A stretch of DNA of 64,000 bases from positions 62,001 through 126,000 of the forward strand of contig DAINRU010000002.1 in assembly GCA_036741695.1 (NCBI GenBank). The letters run 5' to 3'. A model generated the notes under the pieces. That model was not told where the DNA came from, searched no databases, and saw only the letters and a list, made by a program, of their open reading frames with translations. This document shows positions 34,803 to 43,264 of this stretch, one piece after another; the stretch's first letter is position 1; each line of letters starts with the position of its first letter. Source of the stretch: JAFANK01 sp036741695 (GTDB lineage: Bacteria; Vulcanimicrobiota; Vulcanimicrobiia; Eremiobacterales; Eremiobacteraceae). Position numbers and translations under genes: made by a program.

Positions 34803-35569
34803 ACGCGCGCGCTGCGCGATATGCGGTCGTCGGGAGTCCAATCGGGCATTCGCGCTCGCCGATCATGCAACAGGCCGCTTTTGACGCGCTTGGGATCGAC
34901 GCGAGCTATGAGGCCATCGAGGCGGGACGCGAACACGGTGCCGAGGTCTTCGCGCGTTTACGGTCCGAGCGGTATGCCGGCTGGAACGTGACGACCCCGC
35001 TCAAGGAATCAGCCGCGCTGCTCGTCGATCGGGTGAGCCGCGATGCGGCTCTAGTCCACGCCGTCAACACCGTCCGCGCCGACGATGACGGCTCGCTTGT
35101 CGGCATCAACACCGATGGTGGTGGGCTCATCCGTGCGGTCCGCGAGCTATGGGGGTGGCAGCCCGGAGAAGGGACGGTCTTGATCCTCGGCTCCGGGCCT
35201 GCGGCGCGGGCAATCGCGCATAGCGTGCACGCCAGCGGTGCGACGACGCTCGCGTGCTGGTCGCGCGACGCGCTTCGTGCCGCGCGCATCGCTCCACCGC
35301 TCGCGGCAACTCCTGAACTGGTCATCTCCGCCTTGTCGGCCGATGCAGAAGTCCCCGCGCACATCGTGGCAGCGGCCGATGAGGAGACGATGATCTTCGA
35401 CCTCAACTACGGCCGCGCGCGATCGCCGGTTGCGCGCATGCGCGGACGCAGACGCTCAGACGGGCTTCCCCTGTTGCTGCATCAGGGGGCGCTCGCGTTC
35501 GAATGGTGGACGGGCCGGCCCGCACCGCTTGACGTTATGCGCATCGCCCTGCGTGCCGATAGTACCTAA
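34799..35569 (+). CDS. aroE: Shikimate dehydrogenase
   Basis: This 256-residue enzyme reduces 3-dehydroshikimate with NADPH. It starts at GTG 34799, overlapping the upstream gene by four bases. Signatures are VGSPIGHSRSPIMQQAAF, the catalytic lysine in WNVTTPLKESA, the aspartate in NTDGGGL, the NADP motif ILGSGPAARAIAH and the C-terminal LLHQGALAFEWWTG. The other shikimate genes aroC, aroK and aroB lie 18-27 kb downstream. Confidence 0.94.
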   Translation: MNARAARYAVVGSPIGHSRSPIMQQAAFDALGIDASYEAIEAGREHGAEVFARLRSERYAGWNVTTPLKESAALLVDRVSRDAALVHAVNTVRADDDGSLVGINTDGGGLIRAVRELWGWQPGEGTVLILGSGPAARAIAHSVHASGATTLACWSRDALRAARIAPPLAATPELVISALSADAEVPAHIVAAADEETMIFDLNYGRARSPVARMRGRRRSDGLPLLLHQGALAFEWWTGRPAPLDVMRIALRADST

Positions 35570-35591
35570 CATGCCGGGAGCAGTCCCTTAG

Positions 35592-36746
35592 ATGAAGGGC
35601 AGGATCGACTATATCGATGGCCTGCGCGCCATCGCCGTGCTTTCCGTCGTCGTCCATCACGCAGCGAAATACGATCAGAACATATCCGTGGGTCCGTTGC
35701 AGCACACACTCGTCGAAGGAGCCCACGGGGTCGATCTGTTCTTCGTGATCTCGGGGTTCGTGCTGTCGTATCCCACGCTGGCCCGGCTGCACGGCGGCAA
35801 CAACGCCTCATTCGACGTCGCGCGATATCTCGCCCACCGCTTCATCCGCATACTGCCGCCCTACTACTTCGCAGTCGGTCTGGGCTGTCTCGTCCTCTAC
35901 GCCGTCACCCAGCTCCATCTGAGCATGCCCTGGGGAATCGTCGGGCCCAACGTGACCCCGCTCGAGGTGCTCAAGCAGCTGGTCTTTTTTGACAACCGGC
36001 CTCAGCTCGTCAATGGTTCGTTCTGGTCGTTGGCCGTCGAGTTCCGCTGGTACTTCGCATTCCCGCTGCTGCTCGTGTTGTGGACCAAATCACGACGTGC
36101 CTTTGCGCTGCTCGCCGTCGTCCTGGTCTTTGTCGCCAACCTCACCCGAGCTGGAGCGCTCGACATGGCCATCATGCCGGCGTTCATGCTGGGCATCGCG
36201 GCAGCCGACATCGAGATCCGCGAACTGCCGGTGCGACGGCTGGCACCGCTGCTCGCCATCCTCGCGCTGTGCGTCGCGCTCGCGGTCGAACCGAGGGAAC
36301 CATACGAGTTCTATTCTCGCGTGCAGGTGGGATGGCAGCTCACCGCCTTCTTCACGGTCGTCGCGGTGGGCGCTCTCCCATGGTTGAAGAGGCTCTTGAG
36401 CGCGCGGCCGATCGTCGCGATCGGCATCGTCTCGTACAGCATCTACTTGGTGCACGAGCCGCTTGTCGGCATCACCTTGGCAAACACGTCGTGGGGGTTT
36501 TTCGGCGCAGTCGCGGTCGGCATTGGGGCGGGTGCGCTCTTCTGGTTCCCGTGCGAGCGGCCGTTCATGGCGACCTCGCTCAAGGAGAAGCTGAGCGGCC
36601 TCCTGCGGCCGCCGATCGCACGGCTGCTCTCCTGGGTGGGAATCCCGAGGGAGATCCGGTTCGCTGAGACGGCAAGTGTGAGCGCCGTCCAGGGCATTGC
36701 AGCTGGGCCAGCCCCGGATGTCGAGCCTCGCCAGGCAAATGTCTAG
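35592..36746 (+). CDS. Acyltransferase 3 family membrane protein (OafA/YrhL-like)
   Basis: This 384-residue membrane protein has about ten hydrophobic segments. The N-terminal motif DYIDGLRAIAVLSVVVHHAAKY and FFVISGFVLSY-like segment identify the acyltransferase 3 family, which O-acylates exported glycans or peptidoglycan. It starts at ATG 35592. Partner glycan genes are the glycosyltransferases on both sides of the pilus cluster. Confidence 0.92.
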   Translation: MKGRIDYIDGLRAIAVLSVVVHHAAKYDQNISVGPLQHTLVEGAHGVDLFFVISGFVLSYPTLARLHGGNNASFDVARYLAHRFIRILPPYYFAVGLGCLVLYAVTQLHLSMPWGIVGPNVTPLEVLKQLVFFDNRPQLVNGSFWSLAVEFRWYFAFPLLLVLWTKSRRAFALLAVVLVFVANLTRAGALDMAIMPAFMLGIAAADIEIRELPVRRLAPLLAILALCVALAVEPREPYEFYSRVQVGWQLTAFFTVVAVGALPWLKRLLSARPIVAIGIVSYSIYLVHEPLVGITLANTSWGFFGAVAVGIGAGALFWFPCERPFMATSLKEKLSGLLRPPIARLLSWVGIPREIRFAETASVSAVQGIAAGPAPDVEPRQANV

Positions 36747-37026
36747 AATGGCGGCGCGCCGTGGGCGAAAGCCGCCCCGGATTCTCATATACCATGCAAC
36801 CAAAGCCAACCGGCCGCGAAACGGAGGACCCTCAGAATCAGCCCGTCAAACAACAAAAAGCCGGAAAACACCTCGAGGCGCTGGAGCCTTATAAGGGGCC
36901 AGTCCCCCGTTCAAGACCTCCTGATAGATGCCGATAGGTAATAGTGAGTCCGCTGCGAGTCAGTGTGGGGACCAGGCTTGCATGTGGTCCGGCTCCATTG
37001 TCCCGAGCAACGAATCGAGTAGGTAA
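36747..37026 (+). other. Intergenic leader region upstream of pilT
   Basis: About 280 bases without a gene. It holds the promoter-like element at 36911-36937 and a small perfect hairpin (GGACCA / TGGTCC near 36970-36991). No riboswitch that I recognise and no terminator with a T tract was seen. Confidence 0.5.
36911..36937 (+). promoter_or_regulatory. Promoter-like element of the pilus group, upstream of pilT
   Basis: TCAAGACC, exactly 11 bases, then GCCGATAG, ending 89 bases before the pilT start. The same arrangement is found before crp, pilM and the third pilin. GCCGATA(A) with a TAAA-like box 15 bases upstream is the classical recognition pattern of sigma-28-type factors. Confidence 0.6.
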
Positions 37027-38115
37027 ATGGCAGCAAACGTAAGCGATCTCCTCGGTCTGCGCATGGACGAGCTGATGCGCGTGACGATCGAGCGCGGCGC
37101 ATCGGACCTCCACATGAGCGTCGGCTTGCCGCCGATGCTGCGGATCGACGGACGGCTGACGCCGACCGAGTTCCCCAAACTGACGCCTGACGACACCAAA
37201 CGTCTCATCTACAGCATCCTCACCGATCAGCAGAAGGAGAAGTTCGAGAAAAATCTCGAGCTCGACTTCTCACACGGTTTGAAGGGCTTCGGCCGGTTCC
37301 GTATCAACGCGTTCCGCCAGCGCGGCGTCATCGGCGCGGTGTTCAGAGCGATCCCGTCGTCTGTACCCGCGCTCGGCAGTCTGAACCTGCCGCCGGTGAT
37401 GGGCGACCTCACGATGCGCCCGCATGGCTTGGTGCTCGTCACCGGACCCACCGGTTCGGGCAAGTCGACCGCGCTCGCCTCGATGATCGACGTCATCAAC
37501 GCGACCATGGCCCGCCACATCCTCTCCATGGAGGATCCGGTCGAGTATCTCCATTTCCATAAGATGTCGATCGTCAACCAGCGCGAGATCGGCCATGACT
37601 CTTATAGCTTTGCCAATGCCCTGCGCGCCGCGCTGCGCGAGGACCCAGACGTGGTCCTGGTCGGCGAGATGCGCGACATGGACACGATCGCGACGACCTT
37701 GACCATCGCCGAGACCGGCCACTTGGTGTTCGCCACCTTGCACACCTCAGACGCCGCGCAGACCATCGACCGCATCATTGACGTCTTCCCCGCACATCAG
37801 CAGCAGCAGATCCGGGTGCAGCTTGCCAGCGTCATCGAGGCGATCGTCTGCCTGCGGCTGCTGCCGCATGCGTCGGGCGTGGGCCGCGTGCCGGCGGCGG
37901 AGGTCATGATCGCGACGCCCGCCATCCGCAATCTCATCCGTGAGAACAAGACCCACCAGATCCACAACGCCATCGTCACGAGCCGCGGCATGCACATGCA
38001 GACGTTCGACATGTCGCTGCGCGACCTGGTTCGCAAACACATGATCACAGAAGACGAAGCGCTTGCCGCGTCCACGCATCCGGAAGAGCTTCGCAAGCTC
38101 ATCGAAGGCGCATGA
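37027..38115 (+). CDS. pilT: Type IV pilus retraction ATPase PilT
   Basis: This 362-residue cytoplasmic hexameric ATPase depolymerises pili and drives twitching motility. Walker A is GPTGSGKST (140-148). The Asp box includes EDPVEYLH, Walker B is DVVLVGEMRD, and the His box is ETGHLVFATLHTSDA. The C-terminal AIRNLIRENK motif is the PilT-specific AIRNLIRE signature, which separates it from the assembly ATPase PilB. PilB itself is not in the window. pilC follows after a small gene. Confidence 0.97.
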   Translation: MAANVSDLLGLRMDELMRVTIERGASDLHMSVGLPPMLRIDGRLTPTEFPKLTPDDTKRLIYSILTDQQKEKFEKNLELDFSHGLKGFGRFRINAFRQRGVIGAVFRAIPSSVPALGSLNLPPVMGDLTMRPHGLVLVTGPTGSGKSTALASMIDVINATMARHILSMEDPVEYLHFHKMSIVNQREIGHDSYSFANALRAALREDPDVVLVGEMRDMDTIATTLTIAETGHLVFATLHTSDAAQTIDRIIDVFPAHQQQQIRVQLASVIEAIVCLRLLPHASGVGRVPAAEVMIATPAIRNLIRENKTHQIHNAIVTSRGMHMQTFDMSLRDLVRKHMITEDEALAASTHPEELRKLIEGA

Positions 38116-38160
38116 CCCTCACCGGTCACGGCGCAACGCTCTAAGGGGGGACCTACAACA

Positions 38161-38232
38161 ATGCAGATGTCACTTGCCTGGCTCTTGATACTGCTCGTCA
38201 TCATCCTCGTCGGCCAAGCTGCGAAGCTGTAA
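38161..38232 (+). CDS. 23-residue single-span membrane peptide between pilT and pilC
   Basis: A tiny reading frame, ATG 38161 to TAA 38232, encodes MQMSLAWLLILLVIILVGQ plus AAKL. It has one hydrophobic span flanked by a short C-terminal end with a lysine. A strong ribosome-binding site (AAGGGGGG at 38143-38150) precedes it at a workable distance. It fills the otherwise unused space between pilT and pilC in the same operon. I know of no named family; a small-protein modulator of the pilus machine is one possibility. Confidence 0.5.
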   Translation: MQMSLAWLLILLVIILVGQAAKL

Positions 38233-38290
38233 GGCTTCTGTAAGCACCGGCTGCGGATAGAAAAAACTCGACTCGAGGGACTATAAGCGT

Positions 38291-39529
38291 ATGCCCAGTT
38301 TCGCCTATCAGGCCAAAGACGCTAGCGGAAAGTCCGTGAACGGCGTCATCGAAGCGGAGAACGAGCGCGTCCTGCGCGCCAAGCTCCGCGAGATGAACTA
38401 TTACGTCACCGGCATCACCCAGAAGCAGACGGCCGGCTTGAATGCCGACGTCAGCACGATGTTCGGCGGCATCGTCGGCAAGTTCAAGGGGGTCAGCGAA
38501 CAGGCGCTGGTCGTCTTCGCGCGCCAGTTCGCGACCATGATCAACGCTGGTCTCGCGATGGTGCGTTGCCTCGACGTGCTCGGCATCCAGACCGAGGACG
38601 CGCAGCTCAAGCCGGTGATCGTCGCGGTCCGTCGCGAGGTCGAAGGCGGTTCGACCCTGGCCAACGCGCTGGGCAAGTTCCCGAAAGTCTTCTCGCCGCT
38701 GTTCGTCAACATGGTGCGCGCCGGCGAGCTCGGCGGTATCCTCGACGAAGTCCTCAACCGTCTGGCGGGCTTCCTCGAAAAAGACTTCAACCTGAAGAAG
38801 AAGGTCAAGTCGGCGATGACCTACCCGATGGTCATCCTCGTCATGGCCATCGCCATCGTCATCTTCCTCGTCACCTTCATCTTGCCGACCTTCGTCAGCC
38901 TGTTCACCGGCATGAACATGAAGCTGCCGTTGCCCACCAAGATCCTCATCACGTTCACGGAAGGCGCGCGCAACCCGGTCGTCCTGCTCATCACGGCTGC
39001 GGTGGCGGTCGGCGGGTTCATCCTCTTCAAGCGCTGGACGTCGACGCAAGCCGGGCGCTATCAATTCGACAAGTTCAAGCTCAAGCTGCCGGTCTTCGGC
39101 ATGCTCATCCGCAAGGTCGCGATCTCACGCTTCTGCCGCACGCTCGGCGCGCTCTTGCAGTCGGGCGTGCCCATCATGCAGGCGCTGGAGATCGTCGGCA
39201 AAGCCTCGGGCAATGAAGTCATCGCAGAGACCGTGGGCAAGGTGCGCGAGTCGGTGCGCGAGGGCGAGTCGATCGCCGTGCCGCTCAACCTGTCCGGGCT
39301 CTTCCCACCGCTCGTTACGCAGATGGTGGCGGTCGGCGAAGAGACAGGTAACTTGGACGGCATGCTCAGCAAGATCGCCGATTTCTACGACGTCGAAGTT
39401 GAGTACATGCTCGCGTCCCTGACCTCGCTGCTCGAACCGATGCTGATCTTGGCCATGGGCTTCGTCGTCGGATTCATCGTGATATCGGTCTTCTTGCCGC
39501 TGTACCAGATCATCGGCAACATCAAGTAA
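38291..39529 (+). CDS. pilC: Type IV pilus inner-membrane platform protein PilC
   Basis: This 412-residue member of the GspF/PilC family has two copies of the T2SSF domain (about 75-195 and 275-400) and three membrane helices, with typical sequences such as FARQFATMINAGLAMVRCL and EPMLILAMGFVVGFIVISV near the end. It links the pilus motor ATPases to the pilin polymer. The gene starts 58 bases after the small peptide gene, and the sigma-factor gene follows two bases after its stop. Confidence 0.96.
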   Translation: MPSFAYQAKDASGKSVNGVIEAENERVLRAKLREMNYYVTGITQKQTAGLNADVSTMFGGIVGKFKGVSEQALVVFARQFATMINAGLAMVRCLDVLGIQTEDAQLKPVIVAVRREVEGGSTLANALGKFPKVFSPLFVNMVRAGELGGILDEVLNRLAGFLEKDFNLKKKVKSAMTYPMVILVMAIAIVIFLVTFILPTFVSLFTGMNMKLPLPTKILITFTEGARNPVVLLITAAVAVGGFILFKRWTSTQAGRYQFDKFKLKLPVFGMLIRKVAISRFCRTLGALLQSGVPIMQALEIVGKASGNEVIAETVGKVRESVREGESIAVPLNLSGLFPPLVTQMVAVGEETGNLDGMLSKIADFYDVEVEYMLASLTSLLEPMLILAMGFVVGFIVISVFLPLYQIIGNIK

Positions 39530-39531
39530 CC

Positions 39532-40281
39532 ATGGCTGTGCAGGCTCTGCAGGCGCAGGGCAGCGATCCGGAGTTCGAAGCATACGCGAAATCGCGTAGC
39601 CTCGAGCTCCGCGACCGCATCGTGCTCTCGCACATGGGCCTGGTCAAGTCCATCGCATCTCACCACGCGGCAGGACAGGCGCAGCGCGACGATCTCGAAC
39701 AGGTCGGTTGCGTCGGCCTCATCAAAGCGGTCGAACGCTACGATTCGACGCTTGGCGTGCCCTTCGAAGCGTACGCGCGCACCGTCGTGACCGGGGAGAT
39801 ATTCCACTACCTGCGTGACCTGGTGCCGGTGTTGCGCGTGCCGCGCTGGTACCGGACGCTCAACCGCCGGTTGCACGAATCGCACGATCGGCTCGTCGTG
39901 ACCCTGGGCCGGGAGCCGACGCACGAGGAGCTGGCCGGCGACATGAACATCCAGGTCGACGGCGTCAAAGAGATCCTGCGCTTGCGCGATTCCTACAACC
40001 TCATGTCGCTCTCCGACCGGCAAGACGGGGGCGAGGGACCACCGCGCATCGACGCCATCCGCAGCGCGCGGCACCAGACGTTCCGCCTGCCCGTCGAAGA
40101 TCGCATCGTGCTCGACCGCGCGGTCGAGCAGCTGGCCGAGTTCGAACGACGGGTCGTGGAGCTGTTCTTCTACAAAGACCTGACCCAGACCGAGATCGCA
40201 CGGCGGCTGGGCTTCTCGCAAAAGCACATCTCGCGCACGCTCGCCAACACCCTACGGAAGCTCAAAGAAGAGATTCGTTGA
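39532..40281 (+). CDS. Alternative sigma factor, SigB/SigF-type (group 3)
   Basis: This 249-residue sigma-70 family factor has region 2 (DDLEQVGCVGLIKAVERYDS, then FEAYARTVVTGEIFHYLRD), region 3 (LGREPTHEELAGDM) and a full region 4 helix-turn-helix (LTQTEIARRLGFSQKHISRT). The GEI..YLRD and SQ.HISR patterns resemble SigB/SigF rather than FliA. No anti-sigma gene is adjacent. It lies in the pilTC operon and overlaps the next gene by four bases, so it may control pilus or surface genes; in Synechocystis a SigF factor controls pilin expression. Which promoter sequence it reads is not shown by the protein. Confidence 0.88.
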   Translation: MAVQALQAQGSDPEFEAYAKSRSLELRDRIVLSHMGLVKSIASHHAAGQAQRDDLEQVGCVGLIKAVERYDSTLGVPFEAYARTVVTGEIFHYLRDLVPVLRVPRWYRTLNRRLHESHDRLVVTLGREPTHEELAGDMNIQVDGVKEILRLRDSYNLMSLSDRQDGGEGPPRIDAIRSARHQTFRLPVEDRIVLDRAVEQLAEFERRVVELFFYKDLTQTEIARRLGFSQKHISRTLANTLRKLKEEIR

Positions 40282-41759
40282 TCGCGCGGACCCGCGTGCG
40301 GCTCCCGGCAGGCGAAGATGTCGGCCTCCTGGGGCTTGCGCTCGCGCTCGGGGCCGGCGCCCTGCTGCGCTTCTGGGACCTCACAAGCGCAAGCCAGCAT
40401 ACAGATGAGGCCTTCACTCTGGCCTTGAGCGCGATGCCCGTGCCTGTGCTGCTCCACAACGTCGTCGCCCACGACTTCCACCCACCGCTGTTCTACCTGG
40501 CGACGCACTATCTCATGGTATTTCTCCCCCGGCCACCATGGGACTACCGGTGCCTCACCGCTGCGTTTGGTTGCATGACGATCGTCGCCTCGTGGGTCGC
40601 AGCCCGGCGAATGTTCGGACCGATCGCCGCAGCGGTTGCCGGCGTCGCCGTCGCGCTCAGCCCAGCACTCGTGCAGTACGACCGCATCTACCGCATGTAT
40701 GCCGTGACGGTTGCCTTGAGCACGCTCGCTTGGGCACTGCTGCTCGAGCTGGAACGTGCCCGCGGCCGAACGCGCATCGCGCTCGTCGTGGCGTACGGGC
40801 TCGTCGCCATCGTGCTGCCGTACGTGGACTATCTCGGCGCGCTCATGCTCGCGGCGCAAGGCGCCTACGTGCTCACGCGCCTGCGCACCCTCGCGCCGGC
40901 GCTTGGGGCGATCGTCGTAGCCGCGCTTGCGTTCGTGCCGTGGGTGCATGCGCTGCGCGAGCAGCTGCCGCTTGCCGGTCTGAGCTTGAGCCGGCCTGGC
41001 CTTGACCTGGGTCTGGCTGCGAGCATCGAAGGAGCTTTCGCCGCCGGCATGCCTGCCGCGTGGCTCCCCGGTCTAAGCGGCACGCTCGTCCCCGCGCTCG
41101 CGCTAGGTGTGGTCGTCGTCGCCGCGGCGTGGATCGGCAGGACGAGCGCCCTGCCGTTCTGGCTCGCCGTGCTCGCGCTGCAGATCACCGGATCGATCGT
41201 CGCCGGAAAGAACCTGGCCTATTTCCCGCGATATCTGTTGATCGACATTCCACCTTTCTGCGTCGCGCTCGGACTCATCATCTGGCAGCTGATCGCGGCG
41301 CGTCGACGCGTCGTCGCCGCGGCGCTCGGCATCGGCCTGCTGGCGTTTTTGAGCATCACCGTGTCGAACGTGCTGTTCGACCGCTTCTATCAATTCCCAG
41401 ACTGGTATGCGCTCAACTCGCTGATGCTCCACGAAGAACGCCCCTCTGACGCGATCGTTCTGGACGCGGCGTACGAGGCGCTTGTGGTGCGCGACTTCAC
41501 CGCTTTCCGCGGACACGAGACGCTGAGTTTCATGAACCCCGGTGATTTCGACCGCATCCTCGCATGGATCGCTCAGCATCCGGACCGGCGTATCTGGTAC
41601 GTGGAGCACCAACACGTCTATTGGGATCCGCAGCGTCGTATCGCCACGGCGCTGGCCGAAAAGCGCCCCACGCTGCTCGAGCAGCGCTGGCCGCGCCGCC
41701 GAGTGGTCGACGAGGTCTCGGTGATGCTCTTCGGCCAAGTGCCGATGACTGTACGGTGA
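40278..41759 (+). CDS. Polytopic glycosyltransferase, GT39/ArnT-like (pilus locus copy 1)
   Basis: This 493-residue membrane protein starts at TTG 40278, coupled to the sigma gene by a four-base overlap. The acid pair is Asp43-Glu44 in QHTDEAFTLALSAMP, followed by AHDFHPPLFYLATHY and a long set of hydrophobic helices. The C-terminal 90 residues form a soluble domain. It shares its whole architecture with the next gene and with 43204-44658. Its position between the pilus motor genes and the pilins suggests pilin or surface glycosylation. Confidence 0.85.
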   Translation: MIARTRVRLPAGEDVGLLGLALALGAGALLRFWDLTSASQHTDEAFTLALSAMPVPVLLHNVVAHDFHPPLFYLATHYLMVFLPRPPWDYRCLTAAFGCMTIVASWVAARRMFGPIAAAVAGVAVALSPALVQYDRIYRMYAVTVALSTLAWALLLELERARGRTRIALVVAYGLVAIVLPYVDYLGALMLAAQGAYVLTRLRTLAPALGAIVVAALAFVPWVHALREQLPLAGLSLSRPGLDLGLAASIEGAFAAGMPAAWLPGLSGTLVPALALGVVVVAAAWIGRTSALPFWLAVLALQITGSIVAGKNLAYFPRYLLIDIPPFCVALGLIIWQLIAARRRVVAAALGIGLLAFLSITVSNVLFDRFYQFPDWYALNSLMLHEERPSDAIVLDAAYEALVVRDFTAFRGHETLSFMNPGDFDRILAWIAQHPDRRIWYVEHQHVYWDPQRRIATALAEKRPTLLEQRWPRRRVVDEVSVMLFGQVPMTVR

Positions 41760-43264
41760 GCGCCACGAACGGGGGCACAGCCGCGGTCCATCCCGCTCGC
41801 ACCTATGCGTGGCTCGTCATCGCCCTCGCGCTCGGGGCGCTGTGCCGCTTCTGGGATTTGACCGGGCCGAGCCTCTTCATCGACGAAGGCTTCGTCTTCC
41901 ACATCAGCGAGCATCCGCCGGCAGAGATCCTCCATCTCGTCGCATATTCAGATTTCCACCCGCCGCTCTTCTATCTCGTCACCCATGTCCTCATGGAGCA
42001 CCTCCACTGGCAGGAGTGGACCTACCGTTACCTCACGTCTGCGTTCAGCCTGCTCGGGATCGCTGCGACCTGGGCGATCGCGCGGCGCTGCTTCGGCGAG
42101 ACAGCCGCCGCGGTGGCCGCCATCGCGCTCGCCCTCGAGCCGGCGCTCATCGAGTTCGACCGGCTTTATCGGATGTACGCCGTGCTCGTCGCGTTGGGCG
42201 CGGTGTCGTGGTGGCTGTTGTTGCGTGCGGCCGCCGCCGAGGGCCGCGCGCGCATCGCCTGGTGGATCGGTTATGCCCTTGCGGCGATCGCGCTGCCCTA
42301 CGTGCAGTACATCGGCGCGCTCATCGTGGCCAGCCAAGGTCTGTATGCGCTGACTGGGATGCGAAAGATGTGGCCGGCGCTCGCCGCCGACCTCATCGCA
42401 GGCCTCGCGCTGATCCCGTGGATGTGGGCCATCAAGGTGCAGTATCCGAACGGCGGCTATGTCATACGGCTCGATTCGCCCGAATTCTCGTGGCCGCACG
42501 TCATCCGCGCGAGCGTGGCCTACGGGCTGCCGATCGAGTGGATGATGAAGCCCGCATTCGACCCGCTGTTCAGCGCGGGCATCGCGATCATCTTGCTCGC
42601 TGGGCTGTACCTCGGCCGTAAGACGCTGCTCCCGTTTTGGTGCGCCCCGATCGTGGTGCAAGTGGTCGCGTCGCTTGTGACCGGCAAGGACCTCGTCATA
42701 CCACGCTACCTCTACGTCTACGTGCCGGCGTTCTGCATAGCATTCGGTGCGCTGGTCGCCGCTGTGCTGCAGACGCGGCTGCGCGTGCTCGGCGCGGCGC
42801 TGATCGCGCTCTATGTCGGTATAAGCTCGATCAGCGTCTACGACCTGATCTTCGTTCCGTTCTACCAGTTCCCGAACTGGTACGAGATCAATGCGGTCAT
42901 GGCGCCGCGCGAGAAGCGGACCGATCTCATCATCATGGACCAGGGTGCGGAGTACTGGGTCGTGCGCGACTTCACTGCGTTTCGCAGTCACCAGATAGAA
43001 GGCCCCGCCCTGCCCTCAGACGTCGCCCCCGCGATCAGGTGGCTTGCCGGATATCCGAAGCGACGCGTGTGGTATATCGAGAATCAGCCCGGCTTCACCG
43101 ATCCCGGCCACCGGGTTGAGAGGGCGCTTGATGCGACGCGCCCCGTGCTCGGGCGGTGGCAGCAGTTGCGCGCCTTCCGCGAAGATATCGTCCGCGTCGT
43201 GCTCTACGGCGAACGCTTGGCGCCGGCTGGCAAAAAAAGAGTCGTCAAGACGACGTCGCCGTAG
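41756..43264 (+). CDS. Polytopic glycosyltransferase, GT39/ArnT-like (pilus locus copy 2)
   Basis: The protein has 502 residues from GTG 41756, with a GTGA overlap with the previous gene. The Asp43-Glu44 pair in FIDEGFVFHISEHPP and SDFHPPLFYLVTHV match its neighbour. The internal stretch EPALIEFDRLYRMYAVLVAL is also conserved between the paralogues. The C-terminus overlaps the convergent third paralogue by 61 bases. Confidence 0.85.
   Translation: MSATNGGTAAVHPARTYAWLVIALALGALCRFWDLTGPSLFIDEGFVFHISEHPPAEILHLVAYSDFHPPLFYLVTHVLMEHLHWQEWTYRYLTSAFSLLGIAATWAIARRCFGETAAAVAAIALALEPALIEFDRLYRMYAVLVALGAVSWWLLLRAAAAEGRARIAWWIGYALAAIALPYVQYIGALIVASQGLYALTGMRKMWPALAADLIAGLALIPWMWAIKVQYPNGGYVIRLDSPEFSWPHVIRASVAYGLPIEWMMKPAFDPLFSAGIAIILLAGLYLGRKTLLPFWCAPIVVQVVASLVTGKDLVIPRYLYVYVPAFCIAFGALVAAVLQTRLRVLGAALIALYVGISSISVYDLIFVPFYQFPNWYEINAVMAPREKRTDLIIMDQGAEYWVVRDFTAFRSHQIEGPALPSDVAPAIRWLAGYPKRRVWYIENQPGFTDPGHRVERALDATRPVLGRWQQLRAFREDIVRVVLYGERLAPAGKKRVVKTTSP

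Noticed and set aside
35555..35562. GCCGATAG just upstream of the acyltransferase gene
   Set aside because: The -35 position reads TATGCGCA, without the A..CC pattern of the four pilus-region sites, and it lies inside aroE coding sequence.
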